From positions 1 to 11,836 of the forward strand of contig CAYRMV010000101.1 in the NCBI GenBank assembly GCA_964425255.1: 11,836 nucleotides of DNA. Reading direction: 5' to 3'. Under the pieces are notes generated by a model that saw only the letters and a program-made list of their open reading frames with translations, ran no database searches and was not told the DNA's origin. Positions 1-6,459 of this stretch are shown one piece after another. The position numbers and the translations under genes were made by a program. Positions within the stretch are counted from its first letter, which is position 1; each line of letters begins with the position of its first letter. Source of the DNA: CAYRMV01 sp964425255 (GTDB lineage Bacteria > Bacteroidota > Bacteroidia > Flavobacteriales_D > Crocinitomicaceae).

Positions 1-70
1 TAATGCTCATTTTAAGAAACTTATGAATATATTTAGATTTTTGTCATGTACTTAGCTTGATTTCATAAAA

Positions 71-406
71 TTGATTTTACCTGTTTTTTTGGTGGAGAAC
101 TTTGAGCTGACCTCCTCTCAACAAAAAGAGGATCATCTTCATCTTTATTTTGAAGAAAAAAACAGTATCCCTTCCGAATTCTCTTCCCGACAACTCATTT
201 CTAAAGGTTTTTTTAATGAGATTACTGTACAAGATTTCCCTCTCAGAGGAAAATTTGTATTTCTACATATTCGACGTCGTAGATGGACGGATAAAATTTC
301 TGGCGAAATCGTTCATCGCCAATGGAATGAAGTTGCTGAAGGTACTCGAATGACTCAAGAGTTTGCCTCTTTTTTAAAAGAAATTAATCGATACGAAGTC
401 GATTGA
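71..406 (+). CDS. ISAon1-type transposase, N-terminal region protein
   Basis: This 111-residue frame corresponds to the small upstream ORF of ISAon1-group elements, recognised from its pattern: FLVENFEL near the start, YFEEKN at 26-31, VQDFPLRG at 53-60, the basic IRRRRW at 67-72, and GTRMTQEFASFLKEI at 91-105. It probably supplies the DNA-end binding part of the transposase; unlike many ISL3 transposases it shows no cysteine zinc-finger motif. The frame is closed by a stop at 53-55 and opens at a TTG (71), used here as start; an upstream start outside the frame is not possible. It ends at TGA (404-406) followed by C, a weak termination context. The catalytic frame downstream is in the +1 frame and is already open from about 378, so a +1 shift around the stop would fuse both parts. 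Confidence 0.75.
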   Translation: MILPVFLVENFELTSSQQKEDHLHLYFEEKNSIPSEFSSRQLISKGFFNEITVQDFPLRGKFVFLHIRRRRWTDKISGEIVHRQWNEVAEGTRMTQEFASFLKEINRYEVD

Positions 407-473
407 CACTAAAACAATCGGTGATTTTTTTGGAGTTGAAGGCCGAAAACTTAGACGTCAATACAAAGAGTTC

Positions 474-1370
474 ATGAGTGACTTCAGGAGCTGGGAAAAC
501 ATCTCCCATGCCAAAGACTGGCTGATTTTTCCCGAAAATATTGGTGAGAAACTCTCTTTAGATGAAACTGCTTTGTCTCATGGAGAACTTTACACTGTTC
601 TAACTAACAAATCTGCCAAGGGAAGAAAAGGCTGCATCGTTGCTATTATTGCAGGAACTAAATCAGAAGATATTATACGTGTTATTGAAAAAATAAAACT
701 AAGCAAACGAAATATTGTAAAGGAAATCACTTTAGATATGGCTGGCAGCATGAATCTGATAGCTAAAAAATGCTTCCCAAAAGCAACTCTTGTAACCGAT
801 AGATTCCATGTTCAGAAACTCGCTATTGAAGCACTTCAAGAAATCAGAATTAAGCATCGATGGAATGCTATAGAGGCAGAAAATGAAGCTATTGAACAAG
901 CAAAGAAAAATAAGAAAACATTTGATGCTAAAGTTTTATGTAATGGCGATACAAGAAAACAACTCTTAGCAAGGAGCAGGTATTTACTGTATAAAAACAA
1001 ATCCAAGTGGACAAAAAATCAAACTGAAAGAGCAAAATTACTGTTTGACTTATATCCAGATTTAAGTAATGCCTATGATCTTACACAACAGCTATCTGCC
1101 ATATTTGAAAATACAAATGAAAAAATCATCGGTTACACCAGACTTGCTAAATGGCATGAAAAAGTAAGACAAGCTGGTTTTAAGTCTTTTAATACGATTT
1201 CAAGAACAATCGAAAACCATTATCAGACAATATTAAATTACTTTGATAATAGAAGTACTAACGCTTCAGCAGAAAGTTTTAATGCAAAAATTAAAGCATT
1301 CAGAGCACAATTTAGAGGTGTAAGAAATGTTGAATTTTTCTTGTACAGATTAACGCGAATTTATGCATAA
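474..1370 (+). CDS. ISAon1-type (ISL3-like) transposase, catalytic DDE domain
   Basis: This 298-residue protein is the DDE transposase domain of an ISAon1-type element. Acidic residues expected at the active site are visible: D30 in SLDET, D88 in TLDMAGSM and D109 in VTDRFHVQ (one of these is the second Asp), and E267 in ASAESFNAKIKAFR. The helical insert of the ISL3 fold lies between about 120 and 250, including IKHRWNAIE and LLARSRYLLYK. The ATG at 474 is only the first ATG; the same frame is open upstream to 378 and encodes residues such as FFGVEGRKLRRQY that resemble the natural continuation of the upstream frame. I therefore think the working protein may be a frameshift fusion of about 430 residues. 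No internal stop or loss of a catalytic residue is seen, so the element may be active. Confidence 0.88.
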   Translation: MSDFRSWENISHAKDWLIFPENIGEKLSLDETALSHGELYTVLTNKSAKGRKGCIVAIIAGTKSEDIIRVIEKIKLSKRNIVKEITLDMAGSMNLIAKKCFPKATLVTDRFHVQKLAIEALQEIRIKHRWNAIEAENEAIEQAKKNKKTFDAKVLCNGDTRKQLLARSRYLLYKNKSKWTKNQTERAKLLFDLYPDLSNAYDLTQQLSAIFENTNEKIIGYTRLAKWHEKVRQAGFKSFNTISRTIENHYQTILNYFDNRSTNASAESFNAKIKAFRAQFRGVRNVEFFLYRLTRIYA

Positions 1371-1437
1371 TCCCCAACTTTTGGACTTGATCCCTGATCC
1401 CTTGATCCTAAAAATGCAATGTTTTACCTAAAATCAA

Positions 1438-1472
1438 AAATCCCTTGTAAACTTTTCATTTACAAGGGATTT
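1438..1472 (-). terminator. Intrinsic terminator of tRNA-Arg
   Basis: A perfect 14-bp inverted repeat (1438-1451 with 1459-1472) closes a 7-nt loop. Read on the minus strand, the stem is followed by TTTTTGATTTT, giving the T-rich tail of a Rho-independent terminator. It starts about 10 nt after the 3' end of the tRNA, so it most likely ends that transcript. It also separates the tRNA from the insertion sequence on its other side. Confidence 0.8.
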
Positions 1473-1481
1473 GCTTTCTTG

Positions 1482-1555
1482 TGACCTCGTCAGGATTCAA
1501 ACCTGAAACCTCTACAGCCGTAATGTAGTGCTCTATTCAGTTGAGCTACGAAGCC
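1482..1555 (-). tRNA. tRNA-Arg (anticodon ACG)
   Basis: A complete 74-nt cloverleaf folds on the minus strand. The acceptor stem is GGCTTCG with CGAGGTC (including G-T pairs), followed by discriminator A; the CCA end is not encoded. The D stem is GCTC/GAGC, the anticodon stem is CTACA/TGTAG with loop TTACGGC, and the T stem is TCAGG/CCTGA around loop TTTGAAT. The anticodon ACG (1519-1521) reads CGN arginine codons after A34 is changed to inosine by TadA. A promoter lies just upstream and a terminator just downstream, so it looks like a single-gene transcription unit. Confidence 0.95.
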
Positions 1556-1566
1556 ATTTGCGAGTG

Positions 1567-1596
1567 CAAAGATACACACTTTTTTCGTTTCTGCAA
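1567..1596 (-). promoter_or_regulatory. Bacteroidota-type promoter for tRNA-Arg
   Basis: On the minus strand, TTG (1594-1596) is separated by 19 nt from TATCTTTG (1567-1574). This matches the Bacteroidota primary sigma consensus TTG-N19-TAnnTTTG. The tRNA 5' end is 11 nt beyond the -7 element, the distance expected for a short leader. Confidence 0.8.
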
Positions 1597-1622
1597 ACTG
1601 TTTGTGGCTTTTTTTCGATTTT

Positions 1623-1895
1623 TTATTGAATTTCTGCGGAGATTCCACGGTCCAAAAGTCCAACACACAGTGGTTCAAGCTTTTCAAAGGAACCCTTTTT
1701 TACTTGACATTTTCCGTTAAAATGAATAATCCATGTGCATTGTTCCGCTTGTACAGTATCATGTCCACACACTTTCACCAACGATTCAATCACATGATCA
1801 AAGGTATTCACATCATCATTGAAAACGATCAAATCACGCTGATCCACCAATTTTTCAATCACTTCCGTATCAAAGGCAACTTCTGTTTCTGTCAT
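1623..1895 (-). CDS. clpS: ATP-dependent Clp protease adaptor ClpS
   Basis: ClpS binds proteins with N-terminal degradation signals (N-degrons) and hands them to the ClpA-type unfoldase for degradation in the cytosol. The 90-residue product covers the whole family domain. The substrate-binding NDD motif is at 26-28 (E. coli N34-D35-D36), the pocket histidine is H58 in IIHFNGKC (E. coli H66), and the conserved end LLDRGISAEI is at 80-89. The position of E. coli gatekeeper M40 is F32 and that of M62 is T54, so pocket shape may differ. The N-terminal extension before the core is short. ATG at 1895 is the only sensible start. The gene stands upstream of tRNA-Arg on the same strand and divergent from the transglutaminase-like gene, with its own TATCTTTG element. 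The partner clpA is not in the window. Confidence 0.92.
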   Translation of the reverse strand: MTETEVAFDTEVIEKLVDQRDLIVFNDDVNTFDHVIESLVKVCGHDTVQAEQCTWIIHFNGKCQVKKGSFEKLEPLCVGLLDRGISAEIQ

Positions 1896-1913
1896 TGTTC
1901 ACTTAATTTTTTA

Positions 1914-1921
1914 CAAAGATA
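1914..1921 (-). promoter_or_regulatory. Candidate -7 element of the clpS promoter
   Basis: TATCTTTG, identical to the -7 element of the neighbouring tRNA promoter, lies 18 nt before the clpS ATG on the minus strand. A clear TTG at -33 is not present at the expected distance, so the call rests on the -7 element alone. Confidence 0.5.
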
Positions 1922-1968
1922 CAAAAACGAAGTGTCGCTTGCTTCTATCGAAATCGTATTTTTGTTGC

Positions 1969-2640
1969 ATGCTTGCTTTGGATTTGTACTTGAATGAAAC
2001 GGAAATCTTGAATTATTCCCATCCCAACATGGATGTATTTTTAGCTGATTTTCAAGTAAAAAACGCACAAAAACAAACCGCAATTGATTTATATCGCTTC
2101 GTGAGAGACGCTTTTTTATACGATCCGTATCACCTCGATTTGAGACCCGAAGCCTTACAAGCAAGTCATATCGTTGGAAAAAAAAGAGCTTGGTGTGTAG
2201 AAAAAGCCATTGTACTCGCTGCCGCAGCCCGAAAATTAGGCATTCCTTCCCGCTTGGGTTACGCCATCGTGACCAATCACATTGGAGTGGAAAAACTACA
2301 AGCTTACTTAAAACGCCCTGAAATCGTGTTTCACGGCTATGTATCCCTTTGGATTGACGGAAAATGGGTCAAATGTACGCCCGCTTTTGACCAGCGAATT
2401 TGTCGCATTACCCAAGTGCAACCGCTCGATTGGGATGGTGAAAATGATTCGTTATTTCAAGCCTATCAAGGAAACCGACAATTTATGGAATATTTACATG
2501 AATATGGTGAATTTTCGGATGTTCCAATTGAACTCATGAATTCCGAAATGAGGACCTATTATCCGCATTTATTCCGTGGAGAATGGAACACAAAAGAATT
2601 CTCGTTCCACTTCTTGCCTGAATTCCGTCTGGAAAGTTGA
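1969..2640 (+). CDS. Transglutaminase-like (papain-fold) domain protein
   Basis: The 223-residue product has the transglutaminase-like core with all three catalytic positions: C76 in AWCVEKA, H122 in FHGYVSLW and D141 in CTPAFD. Proteins of this kind act as cysteine peptidases or amide-bond transferases, but some have unknown substrates; none can be named here. There is no signal peptide or membrane segment, so it is probably cytosolic. ATG 1969 is chosen as start because it is the first ATG and gives an N-terminus of YLNETEILNYSHP, a pattern I associate with this family; TTG 1939 and ATG 2029 are in-frame alternatives. The gene diverges from clpS. Its last 72 nt overlap the 3' end of the phosphatase gene on the other strand, and no room is left for a terminator between them. 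Confidence 0.85.
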   Translation: MLALDLYLNETEILNYSHPNMDVFLADFQVKNAQKQTAIDLYRFVRDAFLYDPYHLDLRPEALQASHIVGKKRAWCVEKAIVLAAAARKLGIPSRLGYAIVTNHIGVEKLQAYLKRPEIVFHGYVSLWIDGKWVKCTPAFDQRICRITQVQPLDWDGENDSLFQAYQGNRQFMEYLHEYGEFSDVPIELMNSEMRTYYPHLFRGEWNTKEFSFHFLPEFRLES

Positions 2641-4482
2641 CATTTTCGAAATCGGACCTAATTCGATCCAAGTACAATCATCTGTTTGATCCTCCTCCCC
2701 TTTCCATTGAGCGAACATTTCTTCAAATTGAAGTAAGTTTAACGCTTTGTTTTTCAATTGCGAGGAAATCCATTTTCGGAAGTTTTTCTTGCCCCATTTT
2801 TTGTTTTTTTCTCCCCCAAATTGATCAATTATTCCATCCGAAAACAAAATCCATCGGTCATTTTCCATCACATCCCACGTTTGAGTTGTGAACGAATCAC
2901 GGATAAACGAAGACCAACCAACGGGCATTCGTTGTCCCTTGAATTCAATTATTTTCCCTGAACGAATCAACCAAAGTGGCATGTGGGCACCCGCAAAATG
3001 AAATTTATTTAGCTTAAAATCATAACAAAACAAAGCGATGTCCATCCCATCTTGTCGGCCTTTGTTGTTTCGGTTGAGTCGTTGCGAAATATACCAGCGC
3101 AGTTGATTCAAAATTTCACCTGGATCAGTTTGATTTTCCGAAACAATTTCATCCAAGGCATGCATCCCCATCACACCCAGCAAAGCCCCCGGAACGCCAT
3201 GACCTGTGCAATCTGCTAAAGCAAAGAAACGCAAATCTAGTTGCTCGGTTAGTATGTGTTTTGACCAATAAAAATCGCCTCCAACCCGTTCTTTGGGCTG
3301 AAAAAACAAGTTACATCCATCAAATAAATAGTTTAGTTCTTTCGTGTTGGCTAATAAAGTTCGCTGCAAATCTTGTGCATAGCGCATACTTTGATCTGCT
3401 TCGCGTTGTTTTTCCTCCAATTCTTTGTTTTTCAACTCCAACGAAATTGTCCTACGAGCGACACGATCTTCTAAAAGGCGAACATCGGTGTTGATTTTCA
3501 TACTTAAGTGCTGAAAATGCGCCATCAGCAAACCAATTTCATTTTTAGGAAAGCGTTTAAAAACAGGGATTTTAGCATACGACGATTCAATAAAAAGTTG
3601 AATATTTTGTTCAAAATCAACCACTGTTCGAGTCAGTCGCTGAGAAAAAACGAGAGCAAGCAAGAGGCAAACAAGCAAAGTTGAACCATTTAACCAAACA
3701 TTCCACGTTGCCATTTTACGGGTAGCCAGTTGATTTTGAAACAACAATTCACTTCGGATATTCCGCCACCATTTCACCTGTTCGTCTTTTTGTGTTTTCC
3801 ACACGACAGACCACCCATTTTTCTCCGCATAAAACGAATGATAAAGGCGTGACAAAGAATAAAAAGATTGTTGATATTGCATTAATTTATCGGGAATTTG
3901 ACCCATTTCTCTCCAGTTAGTCCATTCTGCTTCCAAAGCTTGAATATAAATCGAATCGCGTCGCATCAAGAAATCTTTTTCGTGTCTTCGCATGCTCAAA
4001 ATCCGCTCATTCTCAGAAGGAAATTGATCTTCTAATTGATGCACGATGGATCTTAATTGTCCAATTCCACCTTCTTCTTTAAACCCAATTTCAATCATCA
4101 ATTGTTGCACTTGACTTTCCGATTCTCTCAGAGAAATCTGTTGATTTTGAACTTGTTTTAAAATGGATGTCTTTTTCAACAATTGATTCAAATTATCGTT
4201 TTCAAATAATTTTTCAGCATCTGTCAAGTACGAATTCCAAAAATCAGAGGAATTTTGTTTCGCGATCTTATTTTGTTTTGCTAATTCGTCCCATTGAGAA
4301 GTCGTTTGAATCAATGTTTGAAATTCTTCTGCATGCAAAATAAAACGATGGGATAATTGGTCGACCTCTTGAATCAATTTTTGATGTCTATTAATTCGCT
4401 CAAACTGAATGGTATTGAGTACAACTAGGATCAAAATCATGAATCCAAACAAGCCAAAAATACTCAGTAATAATTTTTTCAT
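2569..4482 (-). CDS. Membrane sensor with SpoIIE-type PP2C serine/threonine phosphatase domain
   Basis: This 637-residue protein is probably a signal-responsive Ser/Thr phosphatase of the inner membrane. A transmembrane helix at about 4-23, a mostly helical periplasmic region (about 24-257), and a second helix at 265-281 are followed by a HAMP-like/coiled-coil stretch (about 282-378) and the PP2C domain (about 385-608). Metal-binding signatures are GGDFYW (401-406), ADCTGHGVPGA (423-433), GMDIAL (479-484), FSDGIIDQFGG (547-557) and QTDDCTW (599-605). The periplasmic part contains RRHEKDFLMRRD (165-176), a motif seen in helical bimodular (HBM) chemoreceptor sensors. ATG 4482 (MKKLLL) is preferred; an in-frame TTG at 4503 adds seven residues. 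About 29 residues follow the catalytic domain, and their codons overlap the opposing gene. In other bacteria such phosphatases act on anti-sigma-factor antagonists; no such partner is next to it. Confidence 0.88.
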   Translation of the reverse strand: MKKLLLSIFGLFGFMILILVVLNTIQFERINRHQKLIQEVDQLSHRFILHAEEFQTLIQTTSQWDELAKQNKIAKQNSSDFWNSYLTDAEKLFENDNLNQLLKKTSILKQVQNQQISLRESESQVQQLMIEIGFKEEGGIGQLRSIVHQLEDQFPSENERILSMRRHEKDFLMRRDSIYIQALEAEWTNWREMGQIPDKLMQYQQSFYSLSRLYHSFYAEKNGWSVVWKTQKDEQVKWWRNIRSELLFQNQLATRKMATWNVWLNGSTLLVCLLLALVFSQRLTRTVVDFEQNIQLFIESSYAKIPVFKRFPKNEIGLLMAHFQHLSMKINTDVRLLEDRVARRTISLELKNKELEEKQREADQSMRYAQDLQRTLLANTKELNYLFDGCNLFFQPKERVGGDFYWSKHILTEQLDLRFFALADCTGHGVPGALLGVMGMHALDEIVSENQTDPGEILNQLRWYISQRLNRNNKGRQDGMDIALFCYDFKLNKFHFAGAHMPLWLIRSGKIIEFKGQRMPVGWSSFIRDSFTTQTWDVMENDRWILFSDGIIDQFGGEKNKKWGKKNFRKWISSQLKNKALNLLQFEEMFAQWKGEEDQTDDCTWIELGPISKMSTFQTEFRQEVEREFFCVPFSTE

Positions 4483-4514
4483 TTCCGCGACAAAGTTCAG
4501 CAAATGCTATAACT

Positions 4515-4529
4515 TTGGATTTAATCCAA
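4515..4529. repeat. 15-bp palindrome upstream of the sensor-phosphatase gene
   Basis: TTGGATT-T-AATCCAA is a perfect 7-bp inverted repeat with a one-base centre, located 33-47 nt before the phosphatase ATG. It could be an operator for a dimeric regulator or a chance structure; it lacks a T-rich tail and so is not a terminator. A TTG followed after 17 nt by TAGCATTTG overlaps it on the minus strand and is a weak promoter candidate. Confidence 0.4.
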
Positions 4530-4627
4530 TATGAACTTGATATTAACTCCTGAAAATTCGTCGGGCTAAATATCGGTTTTGGACGAACTAAATTTGGATA
4601 ATTGTACACAGGTTGATTGTAATCGAA

Positions 4628-5863
4628 TCAATTTCCGTAAAACAAATAAGCAACTAAAATGGCAACCAATCCACCGACAACATCACAAATAATTCCTGCA
4701 GCAGCGGCATAGCGCGTTTTGGTGATTTTTACTGAACCAAAATACACGGCAAGAACATAAAACGTCGTTTCTGTACTTCCTTGAAAAGTGGCAGAAAGAT
4801 TACTAACGAAACTATCCGGACCGAAAACTTCCATGTTTTGAACCATTAATCCGCGCGCACCACTCCCTGAAAAAGGTTTCATGAAAATAACGGGCAAAGC
4901 ATCGATAAATTCCACCGTTTTCATCCCAAGAAACAAAAATGCATCTTTCAATCCTGTCATAATCACATCAAAAGCTCCGGAAGACATGAAAAGAGAAACA
5001 GCAGCTAAAATGGCAATCAAAAAAGGAATAATATTGATGGCTACTTGAAAACCATCTTTCGCACCCGAAACAAATGAATCATACATTTGAATCTTCGATC
5101 GAATTCCCAAGGCGATAAAAAAAGCAATAAATCCGAACATAATCGAATTTCCTGCCACCGAAGACACGGTTTTAATAGACTCAGGATGAGTTGTTAAAAA
5201 ATAAATCAAACCAACAATCAAAGCAGTGAGCGAACCGATATAGGTTAAAATTACTTTGTCAAACAAGTTAATCCTTTGACGAATAGAAACAAAAATAAGT
5301 CCCGCTAAGGTTGCAAAATAGGTCGTAATCAAAATTGGTAAAAAGACCGCGGTTGGATCTTCAGAACCTGCTGCCGATCTTGCGGCTAAAATAGAAACCG
5401 GAATGATTGTTAAGCCAGAAGCGTTCAAAACCAAGAACATGATTTGTGCATTGCTCGCTGTATCAGGCGTTGGGTTCAGTTTTTGCAATTCTCCCATCGC
5501 TTTCAATCCTGCGGGAGTTGCCGCATTATCTAGTCCGAGCATGTTGGCTGAAAAATTCATCATGATGGAACCAATGGCAGGATGATCTTTCGGAACTTCG
5601 GGAAAAAGTCGACTAAACAAAGGTGAAACGAGGCGAGTCATCACGCGAATAGCACCACCATCTTCGCCAATTTTTAAGATTCCCATCCACAAACTCAACG
5701 CAGCCGTCATGAACAAAGCCAAATTGAAACCTGTTTCCGCTGATTTCATTAACCCATCCATCATTTTTTGCAAAATATGGGTGTCTTGCCAAAAAATTAA
5801 TTTTGAAAATCCTACAACGATGGCAATTACAAACATGCCCATCCAAACGCGATTCAATACCAT
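4628..5863 (-). CDS. Fused SpmA/SpmB-type membrane protein (nucleoside-recognition Gate domains)
   Basis: The 411-residue integral membrane protein joins in one chain the two spore-maturation proteins that are separate in Bacillus. The N-terminal half resembles SpmA, with the hallmark NFSANMLGLDNAATPAG at 103-119. The C-terminal half resembles SpmB, with PVIFMKPFSGSGARG at 324-338 and QGSTETTFYVLAVYFGS at 361-377. Both contain the Gate (nucleoside recognition) fold found in nucleoside transporters, with roughly ten hydrophobic segments. The substrate is unknown; transport is an inference. ATG 5863 gives the family-typical start MVLNRVWMG; an in-frame TTG at 5914 would add 17 residues and overlap the upstream gene by 34 nt. 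It is the last gene of the seven-gene cluster, 17 nt after the amidotransferase. The organism suggested by the window does not form spores, so the spore name should not be taken as function. Confidence 0.88.
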   Translation of the reverse strand: MVLNRVWMGMFVIAIVVGFSKLIFWQDTHILQKMMDGLMKSAETGFNLALFMTAALSLWMGILKIGEDGGAIRVMTRLVSPLFSRLFPEVPKDHPAIGSIMMNFSANMLGLDNAATPAGLKAMGELQKLNPTPDTASNAQIMFLVLNASGLTIIPVSILAARSAAGSEDPTAVFLPILITTYFATLAGLIFVSIRQRINLFDKVILTYIGSLTALIVGLIYFLTTHPESIKTVSSVAGNSIMFGFIAFFIALGIRSKIQMYDSFVSGAKDGFQVAINIIPFLIAILAAVSLFMSSGAFDVIMTGLKDAFLFLGMKTVEFIDALPVIFMKPFSGSGARGLMVQNMEVFGPDSFVSNLSATFQGSTETTFYVLAVYFGSVKITKTRYAAAAGIICDVVGGLVAILVAYLFYGN

Positions 5864-5880
5864 AAAACGAAGGTGCGATT

Positions 5881-6459
5881 TTAATTCGACATTTTTTCTT
5901 GGTTTGATCGACAAATATGAACAAAGTTTTCAAACAAGATATTTCCGTGATTTCCGGAAACTTCTGGATGAAACTGAACCCCGAAAATGGGTTTTGATTC
6001 ATGCATCATCGCTTCATTGACACAGGCATCTGAAACTGCAACCAACTGAAAATGAACTGGAATCGAAACTGATTCGCAATGATCTTCCATCATTTCAAAT
6101 TCAGTGGGTAATTTATCAAAAAGAGGACAATCCGCAATCAGTTCGATGGTTTGCCAATCACGATCTTCGCGTTGTCGAGAAACACGGGCATCAAACAACA
6201 AACCGAGCAGTTGATGACCAAAACAAATTCCCCAAATAGGAAGATCGATTTCCTTGAGCCAAGCCAACTTTTGCACATACGGACTTGGATCCACTTCCGT
6301 GAGCAAAATAGGTGCGCCAGAAAGAATGATTCCAGCTTTCCCAAGCGCATCTTCTTTCGTTACATCATGAATTCCAATGGTTTGAAAATCCATCTCAAGA
6401 TCAACCGCCTGCTCAATGTAAGGCGTTTTTTGGCTTCCACAATTGATAATCAAAATCAT
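5881..6459 (-). CDS. Stand-alone class I glutamine amidotransferase (GuaA-N-like)
   Basis: This 192-residue protein is a complete class I (triad) glutaminase domain that releases ammonia from glutamine. The catalytic triad is visible as C79 in WGICFGHQ, and H164 and E166 in VQFHPEV; the oxyanion region is ILSGAP at 45-50. It is closest in feel to the amidotransferase half of GMP synthase and to archaeal GuaA small subunits. No synthase domain is fused to it or encoded nearby, so its ammonia acceptor is unknown; full-length GuaA would be expected elsewhere. The ATG overlaps the stop of the YciO-like gene (ATGA), which suggests translational coupling. There is no signal peptide. Amidohydrolase activity on a gamma-glutamyl compound is another possibility. 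Confidence 0.85.
   Translation of the reverse strand: MILIINCGSQKTPYIEQAVDLEMDFQTIGIHDVTKEDALGKAGIILSGAPILLTEVDPSPYVQKLAWLKEIDLPIWGICFGHQLLGLLFDARVSRQREDRDWQTIELIADCPLFDKLPTEFEMMEDHCESVSIPVHFQLVAVSDACVNEAMMHESKPIFGVQFHPEVSGNHGNILFENFVHICRSNQEKMSN

Larger units (their letters stand above)
1..1394 (+). mobile_element. ISAon1-type (ISL3-like) insertion sequence, left end not in window
   Basis: The element carries two consecutive reading frames, an N-terminal transposase part and a DDE catalytic part, in the arrangement typical of the ISAon1 group in Bacteroidota. The coding part appears intact. The sequence just after the transposase stop (1371-1394) ends in TTGATCCC and is a plausible right inverted repeat: its reverse complement starts GGGATCAAGTCCAAAAG, and ISL3-family ends usually begin with GG. 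No matching left repeat is visible in positions 1-70, so the left end must lie outside the window or be lost. The exact right boundary is an inference, because TGATCCC is repeated immediately afterwards. Confidence 0.7.

Noticed and set aside
365..385. Run of T followed by AAAAG (370-380) as a classic -1 slippery site in the transposase
   Set aside because: The downstream catalytic frame is +1 relative to the upstream one, so a -1 slip would enter the wrong frame.
1490..1687. A 65-codon minus-strand frame across the tRNA and the end of clpS
   Set aside because: It overlaps a clear tRNA and its C-terminal residues are the translated tRNA; no protein family is recognisable.
1892..2164. A 90-codon minus-strand frame antisense to the transglutaminase-like gene
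   Set aside because: The plus-strand gene has catalytic motifs and this one has none; it is a shadow frame.
4613..4631. Short inverted repeat TTGATT/AATCAA at the end of the SpmAB gene as terminator
   Set aside because: The stem is only 6 bp, AT-rich, overlaps the stop codon and has no T-run after it on the minus strand.
5613..6459. Other frames over the amidotransferase and SpmAB genes, on both strands
   Set aside because: They overlap genes with full catalytic or family motifs and themselves show no domain or plausible start.
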